Assembly: GCA_963853835.1 (NCBI GenBank) | Contig: OY970835.1 | Coordinates: 33,120,047 to 33,184,046 of the forward strand | DNA length: 64,000 nucleotides | Direction: 5' to 3' | Source: Calendula officinalis | Taxonomy: Eukaryota > Streptophyta > Magnoliopsida > Asterales > Asteraceae | Part shown: piece after piece, positions 1-13,000 of the stretch | Position numbering within the stretch: position 1 is the first letter of the stretch | Layout of the letters: every line of letters begins with the position of its first letter | Notes under the pieces: generated by a model | What the model was told of the DNA's origin: nothing | Database searches by the model: none | The model's input: the letters and a program-made list of their open reading frames with translations, nothing else | Translations under genes and position numbers: made by a program

Positions 1-1375
1 TTAAATCATAAAAAAAAAAAAAAAAAACTTGATGTGTGAAAACTAGTTATAAAATAATAACCTAAAATACGCCTTCTCTAGATTACCACACTCTTAGGCA
101 AGTATGACCTAATCGTGAGCAATATAGTTCAGGTAAGTAATTCGGGTGTTCGTTTCCGCAGGGAACAGTTAAGCCGACTAAATAGTCTAAAACTAATGAT
201 TTAATCTAAATGAATGCATAAAGTAGGGGGTTTTTGTTTTTAAACTAATTAAATGAAGAAACTGATTAAAAGTAACTTGAGCTTTTGAAAACTGAGAGAA
301 ATTGACAAAGTAGTACAACTGTGTTCAAATATGAGAGGGAATATTCACTATGATCGATTCCATCTAGTTCTAGGTTTGGTTGGTTAAGTCCCGATTTAAT
401 TGGTGTTCTAGAAGTCGGGTAAGCAGTGGTCTCTAGCTTCCTACAATGGCCGTGTTATCATTCCTAAGAAGTGTTTTCCTAAAGAATCATACTATGGTCA
501 CACTTCGGCTTGTTAATTATATCTAGGCCCGGATTTCCGTCACCTTCTAATCTCGAATTCAGTCGTTACTAAGATTAGATTTTCAGTTTCACCTAAGTTA
601 TTTGATGCTTAAACTCAAATCCCTAGATCTAGTGGATTGCCAACTACGTCACCGGGGTGAAAAGTTGAAATAATTATTAACTATAAATGCTAGTGGTCAC
701 TCAACAAAATAATTAATAATCAATAGTTAAAACAATCAAAAATGCAAGAATGAACCGAAAGGGTTTTTGATATAAATAAACAAGCGTTCAAAACCAACGT
801 TAAAATCCTAAAAAATACCAAACCTAAAGCCTAGATTTCATCTAATCATAGTGAATATAAATGATTAGCACATAGACATGCTAAACATCGCAAAACAAAC
901 GTAAGAATTCAATAAAACAAACATAATGAAAATCGTAATGATTTAGAACCGAAAATTATGAATGGAATTGAAGATCTTGATGCTTGAAACCCCTAAAATT
1001 CGTCCATAATAGCTTCCCTAGGTCAAAAAGCAGCTGCCCAAAAAAGATCCCAAAAGAATGGCTGAATTTTAGCTTAAATACCCTTATTTTCGTTTTGCTC
1101 GAGCACTCGACCAGGGGTCTCTCGCGCGCTCGACAGAGGTACACTCGCGTGCCACGGGGTGCGACAGGGGCCTGCTCGCGCAGCTCGAGCATGTCTGAAT
1201 TTCGGAATTTGCTGAATTTTTACGTTTTTGGCCCTTTTCTTCTATAATTTGGACTTTTGACCTGCATTTTATCAACAACATCATAAATTAGGCATAAACA
1301 CTTATTTTTACTATAAATCAAGCCTACAAAATACAATATTGACGGGTTTAAACATGTATAAATCCGTCGATATCA
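1..1375. other. Repeat-like AT-rich DNA without a recognisable gene
   Basis: No open frame here resembles a known protein. A GC-richer patch near 1095-1195 is open on both strands, which looks like composition rather than coding. The texture suggests non-coding retrotransposon sequence, but I found neither paired ends nor a primer-binding site, so this is only an impression. Confidence 0.3.
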
Positions 1376-1565
1376 AATGCCAAATGTACCAGGAATTCAC
1401 ATATAATGCTGTTTTTTCACCTATTGCAAAAATAATGATATCCCCCCTTTAGAATCCCGGATCCCCATAATCCCCTACTTGAAAACCCGGATCCTACATT
1501 TTTATGTTTTTTGTACTAGTTTTGTACTTTATGTACTTGTCCGACAATGGGTACATTCCCCCTTC

Positions 1566-1665
1566 TCAAAACCCGGATCCCCTAGGGGTATCCCACACTT
1601 ACAATCCCGGATCCCCTAGGAGTATCCCACACCATGAAACCCGGATACCCTAGGGTATCCCAAAA
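1566..1665. repeat. Short tandem repeat with the CCCGGATCCCCTAG motif, 3 units
   Basis: Three units of about 33 bp, each reading roughly CCCGGATCCCCTAGG followed by GTATCCCA, lie in the left inverted arm. Related units occur in the right arm at 5015-5190. Confidence 0.6.
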
Positions 1666-2269
1666 CCCATGGCAGGTATTCAAATGTTGTTTCTTTCTTC
1701 TTTTCGAAATTTTCTTTTTTCTTTTCAGAGGTGAGTGCCTCATTTTCATCTTTAGTCTCAAGTGGGTTTTTATTATTACATATAATTTATGAATCTTGAA
1801 CAAAGAATTTGGGGGAATTTTGGAATTTTTGGTTTGTAGGGTTTGATTGATTATACCCAATAGTTTTAGGGTTTTCTTAAAAAGCAGAATCTGGTGATGA
1901 AGATGGTTTAAAAATGGAAACTTTACATCTTATGAAATCATATTTATACAAAAACAATAACAATAAAAAGAAAAAGAAGAAAAATGATGAAGATTTGTTG
2001 GGTGTTGAATAAATGGGGGTTTATTGACGGTCCATCTTATGAAATTGGAATACAAGTTTCAAGAACACAACTTTTAAATTGAAGTAGACTCCCAAGATCC
2101 GAAATCTAGTGATGAAGTAGACCACCAAGATGAAGACGATGGTGACTGGGGTTTTGCAGAAAAGGGATGAAGATGAAGGAGATTAAGGGGGGTTGCAGGT
2201 GGTGCTACCGATTGTTTTGCCACCCACTAAAAAGGTTAAAGACTTCAATTACCCACATATATATATATA

Positions 2270-4948
2270 CTAGCCGGGTACCCGCGCAATGCGGCGGCGG
2301 GTACTCTGAAACTATATTTTGCGGTGGCGGTAATGATTATGGTGGCATTAGAGATGGAGTTGGATTGGTAGGCGGCGGAAATAGTGATGATTAATGGCGG
2401 CAATAGTGATTGTGGTATTGTGTCGTGGTGGTAGGTAGTGGGTGGTCATAAAAAAATATGTCTTTCAATAGGTCATTCAGGATCCCGATAAATAGGTAAC
2501 ATTCTAATGTTGTAGGTGACATCAATATTTGTGCATCGTTCGGGTCATTAAAAGATGACTTTGTCTCGTTTAATATATTCACTTATTGTCATCTCATCAC
2601 TTTTCAACATTTTCATGTTACATAATCACTCCTCATTTAACTTAATTTGACAAACTTCACTTCTTCTATGTGACATATAATTTTTTAATTTGACATGAGT
2701 GTCTTTTAAATGTTAAGTATTGCAGAAATTGAGTGAGCAGAAATATAAGCATTTAATGGAAGGCGAATTTCTAAAACGAGATGATTTTATTTTTATTGAA
2801 TTTATGTACAATTTCAATGGTCACCAAGCTTTGCGGCGAACAAATTTTGTTCTTTCGTGAGGTTGGTGGTACGTATGAGCAAATAAATATTAGCATACTC
2901 AAGCTTGCCGGTTCGGCCCCGTTTCAGTTCCAGTTTTTTCAGGTGTAGAATTGACATTAAAAAAGTCATTTACGTCAATTGAATTAATAGTTTCTATTTT
3001 TATGTTAACTGAATCGTATCCATGGATGGAAATATGTGTCGTAATGGTAGGTTTGGTGGATGGAAATTATTTGTATGGTAAGTTCACATAATAAGGTTTG
3101 CATATTGTTCGAAATCTCCTAATCAGCAGCTAGCACAATAAATCTCCTATATATCAACCACAATAAGCTGATTTCCGTCATTACAAACATCAATATCGAC
3201 TACAAGTTTCTCCAAAATATCAACCACCTTTCAATTTAATATAAAAGCAAACGAGAGATCTCAAAATGATTTTCAACAAAAAAACATATTACTCCTTCAA
3301 TCCAATAACACTGGAACAAGCTGATCATGAGACTGAATTTGACTGCTTATTCTCCTAGTGAACAGTTTGGATCAAAAGTCAAAATGCTTACCAAATTAAC
3401 AAAAAGTCAACATGTTTACGAGCTAGAGGTAATAGGTACCTCATGAAACAATGTTTCATGTCAGCAATTGAACCCAAGTTCTGTTCACTCTGATGAGGCC
3501 TAGTAAATACGGTCATGATAGTTCACTAATGATCTGGTCGACCCACACATATCAAGTGCCAATGCAGGAGGCACTTGTAATAGTAAGTTGCAGCAAAGAC
3601 ATAGGACCAATTTGATTACATAACCAGTCTTTCAATTTGGTGAATTGAACATGTGGTGTAGACTTTCCACTTCAGTGCATGAACATAAATAACACAATCA
3701 ATATACCAGGCACCATAAAATGAGCTTTTTACATTCACAATAACATAAAAAAATAGAAAACTGGGAAATGATGCATATATTTAAAAGCATGAAATTTTAG
3801 CTATGTGTTCACCATCAGCAAACAAATATAACTGTGATTTTCCCAGACAATGTATGGATCGTTCATAAATAGACTGCAGGTGAACGCTTCGCCAATAGCC
3901 CATTTAACATGATCAATTCCAGCCCAATTATCCCGAAGAACAATTGCTACTGTATTTTGTATTATTTAATATGAATACGAAAGTAAAGTCATATCTAAAA
4001 AGTGAGATGGGGGCTTAATAATCATGTCACCAGGGTATTGAAGATCTTCAACAAGTATGGGACATACTTTTATTTGACTACGTTTTTCTTCACTTATTTT
4101 ATTGTGTTCTGATCAGTTCCTATTTCTTGCACATTTCCACAATCGCTTCAAAATGTAAACAAATCAGGATATCCAAGTTTGCATAATTCAGTTTAAATCA
4201 TGAAAAAACAAAATTCATACTCGAATTTAGGAATAATTGAATTACTAAATTAGAGAAAAGGAACAACGTAAGCTCAGTATGTGATATAATCATGAACATC
4301 GAAATTAGGGTTAACAAATACCATATACATGTTTGCACCGACTGGAAGATAGCAAGATCGAGGAGAAAAATAGTAAGATAGGATTGTCACCAATGTATCC
4401 AAATTGCACGTTGTTTACTTTGATACTGCTTGATACCGATTCCATTTTCGACTTTGATATTACTATGATACGCGAGAAAAATATCTGATTAAATCGATTC
4501 AAGCATAAAGACCCTCAATCGATTTTATATCTTAAAAACCCTAAATGGCGTGTAATGAATTGCGAGTTCCCAAACGTGCTTTTCACTTCCCGATTTGCAA
4601 ACAGACGGTTGATTATCCAAGGAAAATCTGACGTTTTGCAAACAGACGGTTGATTATCCAAGGAAAATCTGGCGTGTTGCAAGAGAAAAAAATAGGATTA
4701 TGCTACTTTGAAACTGGAATTGGGTGGCCAAAGCCGTTTAAATGGAGTAAATATGGAATTAATTGAAGGCTAAGAAACAAGTGCCTATTTGGATAACACA
4801 TTTGGTAACGTGCAGGAGGTCCCAAGCTCGAGCCTCTCTTGACGCATTGATTTTTAAACCTTTTTAAAGACAAAAGAGGAAAGTATTTGGCTGAATTTTC
4901 AGTCATCTATTAATAGAAAGGTCTTAAATGCATTATAAATAGTAGAGA
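2270..4948 (-). mobile_element. Non-autonomous Helitron
   Basis: Read on the minus strand, the element starts at 4948 with TCTCTACTATTTATAATGCA and ends at 2270-2273 with CTAG. Just before the end lies a hairpin: GGTACCCGC-type left arm, loop, GCGGGTACC right arm, over about 2274-2305. The flanking bases read A and T, the usual Helitron insertion site, and the host on both sides is an ATATAT run. The 5' end matches that of the element at 26503-29063 almost base for base. No helicase or captured exon was recognised. A 41-bp unit is tandemly duplicated near 4595-4675. Confidence 0.8.
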
Positions 4949-5260
4949 TATATATGTCAAAACTAAACACATACTCCTTTTCTGGCAAAACAAAAACACG
5001 AAATTTACACATACTCCCAAGGGATCCGGGATTGCTAGTATGGGATACCCCAAGGGGATCCGGCATTGCTAGTAGGGGTTGTCGGTGTTGTCGGAAAGTA
5101 CAAAAAGTACAAAAAACTGGTAAAGGTGGAATCCGGGATTGCTAGTAGGGGATTATGGGGGATCCGGGATTCCTAGTAGGGGATAGCATTATTTTTGTAA
5201 TGACTCAAAAAACAGCATTAGATGTGCATTAGCCATATAAATGGCATTATTTAAGCAAAT

Positions 5261-5276
5261 GGGGGGGGGGGGGGGG
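5261..5276. repeat. Homopolymer of 16 G
   Basis: An uninterrupted run of 16 G just outside the right inverted arm. It may be length-variable or mis-assembled. Confidence 0.9.
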
Positions 5277-5577
5277 ACAGAGAGAGGGACACATGGTGTG
5301 ACCTCCTCTCGTTACGAGCAGTCTAAGGGGAAGATTCGAAACGATCACGACAACGATAAATTGCATATATTTCGAGCATAAATTTAAATACCCGTTATAA
5401 ATGTAAACACCCTTTTAAATTATTATTTTTTGTCCTATAGAAATTTATATCCGACTTGAATGAATAAGCATGATTACAAAAATGTGTGTGCTGTATATAA
5501 AATAATTTGAAGTTTAAAAGGGATGTATATGAAATCCTTCTTAGTTTTAAGTATATCTTTAAAAAAAACTAGAAATA

Positions 5578-5901
5578 CTTCGTCCGTTTCAAAATAAGTG
5601 ATACATTTTCCATTTTGAGGTATTTCAAAATAAATGATATATTTTAAAACTTTCCTTATTTGGTAAAATATAGTGGGACACATACCCACTAACTATCTCC
5701 TTTAATAATGTGAAATTACTCATTTACCCTTACTTTTACTTTTAAACATCATTAAACTCACCTTAATAATGATATGTGGGACCCCTCACTAGCTATCCAA
5801 TTTAATTTAATTTAATTTAATCTTTGTTATAATCTTTTATATCAAAAAACGTAAAAGTTAATTTGTACGGAGTATCACTTATTTTGAAACGGACAAAAAA
5901 G
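5578..5901. mobile_element. Stowaway-like MITE upstream of the bestrophin gene
   Basis: The ends are inverted: CTTCGTCCGTTTCAAAATAA on the left and its near complement, TTATTTTGAAACGGAC, on the right. TA flanks both sides. Length (324 bp), AT-rich interior and TA target fit Tc1/mariner MITEs. The right end lies 167 bp before the start codon of the chloride-channel gene, so it may form part of its promoter or leader. Confidence 0.75.
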
Positions 5902-6068
5902 TAATAAACATCCTTGCAGACTTGCAGTAAAGAATATACACAAGAATATGTTTAAAAAATCTGATTCACCAAACCGCTTCCAACCACCCTGCACTCCACT
6001 TCTTTCAAACTCGTCTCTCAACATGTCCTCACTCTTCCAAACTCTAACCCTAATTTCCATTTCAATCC

Positions 6069-7670
6069 ATGACAACTGCCAAATCCCCATTTCAAACTCT
6101 ATCAACTTCATCGTTACCTTCTCCATCCAGAATTCCCCCCAAAAAACACCTCAAGTTCCCATTAAAACCCTCCACAATCACATGCTCACAAAATCCTAAC
6201 CCCCGATCTCCACCAAAATCGATATCATTGATATCAATTCTTCGATCGATTCCCGATTGGGCCGACGGCATCAAGGAGAGGCGTATGAAACAAAGTAAAC
6301 CGCTTTACAAACATGAAGATTGGGTTCGACACAGAAGCTCTCTAAGACATATTAGGCATTTGCTCTCTAGTCTCAATTCTAGGGTTATTTTATCATTAGT
6401 GCCGCCGGTGATCGCGTTTACATCAGTTGCGGCCTTTGTAGCAAGTTACAACACGGCGGTTCTCTGGAATTTGTTGCCGGAGATTTTTCCGGTATTGAGA
6501 GCTTCTTCTTTACCGTACCAATTGACTGCACCAGCATTGGCATTGTTGTTGGTTTTCAGAACAGAAGCTTCATATTCGAGGTTTGAAGAAGGGAGGAAGG
6601 CTTGGAGTAAGGTGATTTCTGGAACGAATGATTTTGCTAGACAAGTGATTGTCAGTGTGGAGAAGGATTCTTCTTTGAAGACAGCACTTTTGCAGTATAT
6701 TATGGCGTTTCCAGTTGCTCTTAAGGTTTGTATTTCAGTAGCAATGCTTTTACTTTCAACTTCAAAATGGTAACTAAATTGCAACAGATTCTACTTTGGA
6801 ACATGGCATGAATGCATTTGGTTATTTGTCTATTATTCTATGATCATTTCGTTCTTACTTGAAGATAACTTTTGATTCTGTAGTTACAATATTTCTTTAG
6901 TTTATTTATAAGTGTTTGAATGCAGTGCCATTTGATTTACGAATCTGATATAGGAAGAGACCTTGAGTATCTGCTTGAGGATGATGATCTATCAATAGTT
7001 CTTAGTTCAAATCATCGTCCGCGTTGCATCATTCAGTTCATATCTCAAAGCATGCAGCTGCTCGATTTAGAGGAACCAAAACGGACTCTACTGGTAACTT
7101 TCCATCTGAGATTTTATAGATTTGACCTCAAAGTCAAACTGTATTTGGTACTAACATTTGTATATTAAATTGCAGGAATCAAAAGTTACTTGTTTCCATG
7201 AAGGTATTGGTGTTTGTGAACAAATCATGGGAATACCAATTCCTCTTTCTTACACTCGTTTGACCTCAAGATTTCTTGTGTTATGGCATCTTACCCTTCC
7301 CATCATTCTTTGGGACGATTGTAACTGGATTGTGGTTCCAGCTACATTTGTCAGTGCAGCTTCTTTATTCTGCATCGAAGAGGTCTCTCTTTCTCTTCAT
7401 ACTTTGACTTTTGAAGGTCAAACGTTGACCTTTTTATGCATTCTAAGCAGTTGACATGGGAATTTGCAGGTGGGGGTTCTGATAGAAGAGCCGTTTCAGA
7501 TGCTTGCTCTAGACGAGCTCTGCAATCGTGTTTGTGATAATGTACAGGAAGCAATGAAAAGCGAGAAAAGAATTCAAGAAACTTTAATAATGAAAAAAGA
7601 GACTGCATTAAGGAACCAGTCACAAAATGGGCACTCAACCTCTGGAGGAGTTCTTCATCAAGATAACTAG
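6069..7670 (+). CDS. VCCN1: Thylakoid bestrophin-like voltage-dependent chloride channel
   Basis: Plant bestrophins of this type (VCCN1 in Arabidopsis) pass chloride across the thylakoid membrane and tune proton motive force after light changes. Coding exons are 6069-6725, 6926-7093, 7176-7382 and 7470-7670, all joined in phase 0 with GT/AG borders, giving 410 aa, the normal family length. The first ~50 residues are rich in Ser, Pro and Thr with few acids, as in a chloroplast transit peptide. The core begins near HEDWVRHRSS; the family motif RTEASYSRFEEGRKAW lies near residues 160-175. Hydrophobic segments follow VILSLVPPVIAF and the WHLTLPIILWDDCNW region. The start is the first Met that gives a plausible transit peptide. 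No break or odd residue was seen. Confidence 0.93.
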
Positions 7671-9051
7671 TGTTAACAAGCTAATTTGCTATTGAGACCC
7701 ACTGTCACATTTTCATTATTAATGACCTAAACGAATAGCAACCGACATTTTGCACCATGTGCGGGTTGTAGTTGTAGAATTCTTAGTATATGTATATGCT
7801 TAGTATTTTTGTTTATAGACAATGAAGGTTGACGGAAAATCTTGCGATTTTGGAGAACTCGTCATACATAAACTATTGTTTGCTGATTATTTTTTTTCCA
7901 GAATGAGATCCTCTTCGTTCGTTTTAGGGGTCATTTTGATGAACTTTCAACTTCAGAAACTGACAACTTGATATCGTTTGAAGCATTTATGTGACCACTT
8001 TTTGGTTATTCAGTTTATTCCCTACACAAAATAATATATGAAATAACTATGAGAAAGAGGGACAGATAGTTTGTTGCAACATTTTACAAGCAAAAGAATT
8101 TTTTCAAGATATGTTTAACATAAAGTTAAATATTACAAAAACATAAATAGCTAACTTAGTACTTCCTCTGTTTCAAAATAAGTGTTTAGAGTTCACAGTT
8201 ATTTAGGTAAAATATGATAATTAAGGTTAATTAGACTAATTTGGATATTTAGTGGATGATGGATCCACATATATTGATTAAAATGAATTTAATAATATTT
8301 AAAAGTAAAAATAAGAGTAAATATATCTTTTCACTATATTAAATGAGATAATAGATTATTGACCCATGTATTACGTGGGTTCTTTTAATATCAACAAAAA
8401 CAAAAAAATATGAATGCATCCACTTTCACATAAAGCATCAAGAAAACACAACACTTGGAGCAAAAATTAGTCAAATTAAAATCAGAGTACAAGTTTAACT
8501 AGATGAGAGATACAAGTCTATATAAGTTTATTGCTCATGATTCTAACTTCTTCCATGAGCAAACAATAATAGTAGTAATAATAATAATACACAAGTATGT
8601 AAGAGAGAGGGGGGCCTGGGGCATTAAAAGAGCTTGGTCTAAACAATATTAATAATAATTCCAGCTCAATAATCCTAAAAGGGTAAAAGAAAACAAACTG
8701 CAGATATCATTCTCTCTTCTTTTTTCTTTTTTTTTTTCTTTTTTTTGACATATTTTTGCTCAGATATCATATATCCTTCCCTATATATACAACAAATCTC
8801 CGAACCATACGGTTCAGGACTGAGCCACACTATGATCCATGGGGTTGTTAGTCTGATAACCCAAACAAATGCCTCTATCTGCATGTTTGTTATAAATTGC
8901 CGCCCTCCCCTCAAAAGAATATCATCAACCCCAAAAACTGCTCTCGGGCAGCCCTGACCCTGACCTGACCCTGACCCCAAAATGGTAATTTAACAAGTTA
9001 ACGATTACCCGAATCAGGGTATGACTTTGACTTTTGTAAAAGTTATAACAA
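7671..9051. other. Convergent intergenic region between the bestrophin gene and MED12
   Basis: 3' flanks of two genes that face each other. At 8162 there is one MITE-like end (ACTTCCTCTGTTTCAAAATAA), but no matching right end, so it looks truncated. ATA/ATAATA runs occur near 8568-8590 and T-rich runs near 8715-8745. No gene was recognised. Confidence 0.5.
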
Positions 9052-9941
9052 TCAGCTGTCGTCATCTATGGCACCAATATAAGTCAGATCCATCCTTCTA
9101 ACCCTAACCGCTCCCTTCAGCCAGCTGGACGCCTTTAGATTAGCATGATCACTTCCCACAATTGCAGCTGCGTTGATGGAAGACGGGCCCGACCCTGCTC
9201 CATCTTCCAAAAGGGTCCACGGGTCAATCTCTATATCGGAATCGGGCTGTGAGGGCACGGGCTTGGTGGCCTTTCCTGGCCCGTTTGAGATGGCCCGTGA
9301 TGATGAAGATACTTGATTGTTTCTATGACTTGCGGGATGAGGTCCGGGAGCAAATATACTCGGTTGAAGAAAACCGACAGCAGAAAGAGGGACATTTGGT
9401 GGCTGGCAAGATATTGTAAATTTCACAGATGGGAAAACAAATGGCATTGCAGTCTGAATCCGCCACCTGGCTGCATCGGGTAGTTGCATGCCATCCAGCT
9501 CATTCTGCATCATTTTAGCAAATTATAATTTTAAACCATTTTAATATAATTTTGTTACCCATTCTAACCCTAGAAATTAGACGAGATGCATACAGCATAC
9601 CTGTAAGTTTTCTGCAACTTCACGATCATATAGAGATGAGTCACGGGTGGGTTCAGGGGTAGACTTGGAATTTAACTTTGGTCTGAGCCAGCAGGGCTGG
9701 GAGGTGCTCAAGAGAGCATGCAGTACCAATAACAAACGATCAAATAAACTTTGACCAAGGTCAACGGTTGCAGATGACTCTTCAATCTCTCTCTTGATGG
9801 AAAACCTAGAAGCTGGATTTGAAAGATCTGCTGCATCTTCATGAACAACTCTGCTTCCAAGAAGACGAACCACCACTGAAGCAAGCATGTGCCTATTGTT
9901 ACGTGCCGATGCATCCCTAACATATTCAACACAGTATGCAA

Positions 9942-10037
<96 letters not shown>

Positions 10038-13000
10038 ATGATGAAAACATACCCATCAGTACAGATTACAGGAAGCAATCTTAAAAGTAACTGCAAACGC
10101 AATGATATTGAAGCACGTAATGCTGAAGGTGAAGGCAGCATGTTTTCAACCACAGGACGTCTAGCCAATCCTGGACTGCCACCTCGTATGCCTTTCCTAG
10201 TATTCCCTTTCGTCACAGGACCTTCAATCCCAGAAGTAACGGGGCCTGTTTGTTTAGTAATCATACTTATTTGCTGCTCGATTTCAATCATTTGCTTAAT
10301 TAAATCACTAGCAAAAGTACACCGTGAGTCATCAGAGCTTTGGTCAATGCACGGAAGAAGTAATTCCACTAACGCCTTTTCGGTTACATGTTGTTGACTA
10401 ACTATAAATGCTTCAACATCTGAAACTTGACTGAATGTTCTAGAATGTCTACCATCATCAACCACCTCACCTTCTTCAAGAGATGTCGTTTCATACTTCC
10501 GTTTATTTCCCTTTCTTGTGGGCCCGGGCCCGGGCCCAGGCCCAGAGGAATTACACCAGCCCCATGGTTTTGAGAACTGAATCTTGGTTGACAAACCTTT
10601 GTTTTCAGCAATGTTAATTAACCGTTGTCGGATCGATTTCCGACCTAAAAGAACATCGGTTCCTTTAAGGAACCATTTTGCTTGCAACAAGACTTCGTCT
10701 TCTAGTGACCTCCCGAGAAGGTGGACCACCTCAGAAAAAAGTGGAGCAGCATCGGGTCGGACCAGCAAACGGGTCAACACCATCTGAATGAAGTTATTCT
10801 CATTCTCAGAAGTCACAATATTTTCATTATTCGGTGAAAACGAGCTCAAAGCTTCTACTAAAGAAGCATCACGGGCTTCTACTTTTTCAATCAGGGCCTG
10901 CTCGTTTAGCAACAATCTGAGCTCGACCCATTGCCAATGGAACTTTGCGGGCTGCAACGTGTCTAGAACATGCACAAGCTTATCATGAAGCTTCATCTCG
11001 TTTAATTCGGCCCGATTCCCGTCATCATGGAAAAGAATTTCGCGTGGCAACTGACAGTCTATAATTGCGTTTAGAAACATTCGGGCCCGTAGAGGGACAA
11101 AAGCTGTAACTTTTGAATGCATATCGGGCCCGCTTAAGTCCAGCATGGCAGCAAACTCTGTGTCACTAGTATCAGTAGATACAATATCATACAATGTAGC
11201 ACATTCTCTGAGACACACATCACGAAAAGGTAAATGCTTTATAACATCGGTTATAGCAGTTGTTAAGGATTGAAATAACTGAGAAATGTTGTCACGGGCC
11301 ATAATATTTGCGTTGAGAATGAACCGTTTCCATACCAAAAATCCAAAAATAGCAAAAGCAGGTGTGAAAACAAGGTTAATTGGAAGCATTCGTTGGATTC
11401 TTGATAATGCTACAATAGAAGATTCACCCAAAAGCTCGACTATGAACCCGTCAGAAACAGTCCTGCAGTTTCCAACAAGAACCCTAAACCAATGAACCGA
11501 AACTTCAACCAAATTATCGATTTTTAGATCACCGATTGACCGTGCACTCCCGTTTGAGTTTGATCTTGTACTCCTAACAAACTGAATCACATTTAACCCT
11601 TCTTTTAATCTGAAAACAGTTACCATTCTTTCAAGACTAACAATACCCTGAAGAACAGACCCGATTACAAGTGCAGAAATCGCACCAGTCGTTTTAGCAG
11701 CTTTAGAAAACGTCATTTTTCCACCATTATTCGGGTTTTCGGTCATGGATTCACGGGTCTCGGGAGACAGTTGCAACTGACCACGGGCAGCTTTTGGGGG
11801 TGAGAAAACTTGGGCTAAAGCAGAGGAAGCTTCAGTTGCAAGAGCTATTTCAAAAACCCGACTTTGACGTTCTCCAAGTGCGTCTTTTAGTAAAGACAAA
11901 CACGTAAGGTGAATCCTTAAAATATGTTTCGCGAAGTTTAATGAAGTCGGGGTTAGTTCGGTTATTTTAGCAATCACCTGCCCGACATTGCTAACAACTG
12001 CAGAAACAGCAAATGCTACTAAAGTCGGGTCACCTTCTTGGGCTGCCCCGCCCGTTTGTCTCATGCAATCCAACAACCCTTTTACAACCTGTTGAGCTAC
12101 CGAAAACCCGTCATCTGATTTCTCAACATTTGGTCTTTTCAACGGGCCACCTGCAAAAGACTTCTTTTCTTGACCATAAAAGGCGGGATTGGGAATTGCC
12201 TCATCGATTAATCTTTGAACAGTATCCCGCATGCTTAACCCGACCCGTGAAATACGAACACCGCTTATTTTTTTAAGTAAAAATTCGTCAAAATCTTGGA
12301 CTCCTGCAGGAACACCGAGTGGGAAACCGAATTCTCCATCTGATGATCGACCCGATTCGAGTTCCATCACGAGTCGTTTATCAGATGATGTTTTGAAGTT
12401 TTTGGCCCATTCAATGACACTTGTTACGGGCCCGTATTTCTTTAACATCTGGCGGGCAAATACTACAGCTATTGAACCTGAAATCCGTCCATTGGAACCC
12501 ATAACTACTGAAGCACGATTCATCATGGCGGATAATGTTTCGGGAATAAGATCAGCTGCAGCAAGTATGTTTTCATACCTGAACAAAAAAAATAATTTTA
12601 AAAATCTGTAAAATATTATTTAATAAATAGAAATATAAATAAATAAACCTTCTGAGAGATGATAAAACAAACGGCTCTCCAACAGCACACAAATGATTTT
12701 CAACATTCCTCTGAACAATCATAACATTTCTTCCACCATGAACGGGTTGAATCGGGTTAATAGGAACTTTAGGCAGCAACCAAATTAGAAAACGGGCTGC
12801 AGAAACTAAATCATCACAAACATCCATAAAATACAAAATGTTGGACAATTCATCTTCACCAAGTTTCCATTTTGCAACACTTTTATCATCAACGGACTGA
12901 GGTAAACTCCTACCATACGGGCCCGCTTTTGCTGCAGTCTCGGTGATCTTTCCACCATCTTCAACAAGCTGCCTCACAATACCCATCAACCACACAACAA

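Larger units (their letters stand above)
1376..5243. mobile_element. Long-inverted-repeat element (MULE-like), interrupted by a Helitron
   Basis: The segment 1376-1660 reappears in reverse complement at about 5005-5243. Matching blocks occur in the same order: AATGCC, ATGCTGTTTTTT, GCAAAAATAATG, AATCCCGGATCCCC, CATAATCCCCTACT, TTTTTTGTACT, TCCGACA and GGGGTATCCCA. Arms of about 240-280 bp at the outer ends fit a Mutator-like element or its deletion derivative. The inner DNA is split by a Helitron at 2270-4948, leaving about 0.6 kb of original core (1666-2269), which has no recognisable transposase. I saw no target duplication at the outer ends, so the borders are approximate. Confidence 0.6.

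Noticed and set aside
956..1284. Three overlapping frames on both strands in a GC-rich patch
   Set aside because: Open on both strands with Arg-rich low-complexity proteins and no family match; likely a composition effect.
6092..6784. Minus-strand frames over the bestrophin exon
   Set aside because: They are antisense shadows of the VCCN1 coding exon.
8675..8980. Minus-strand frame of 101 codons downstream of MED12
   Set aside because: Lies beyond the MED12 stop, has a poly-Lys run from a T tract, and matches nothing; probably 3' untranslated sequence.
9936..10036. CRISPR-like regular repeat
   Set aside because: It is a simple trinucleotide run with no spacers, and the genome is a plant.
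9887..10397. Open frames with long poly-Tyr or poly-Ile
   Set aside because: They are translations of the ATT microsatellite in a MED12 intron and of antisense MED12 exon DNA.
10584..12611. Plus-strand frames across 10.6-12.6 kb
   Set aside because: Antisense shadows of the large MED12 exon, without family resemblance.
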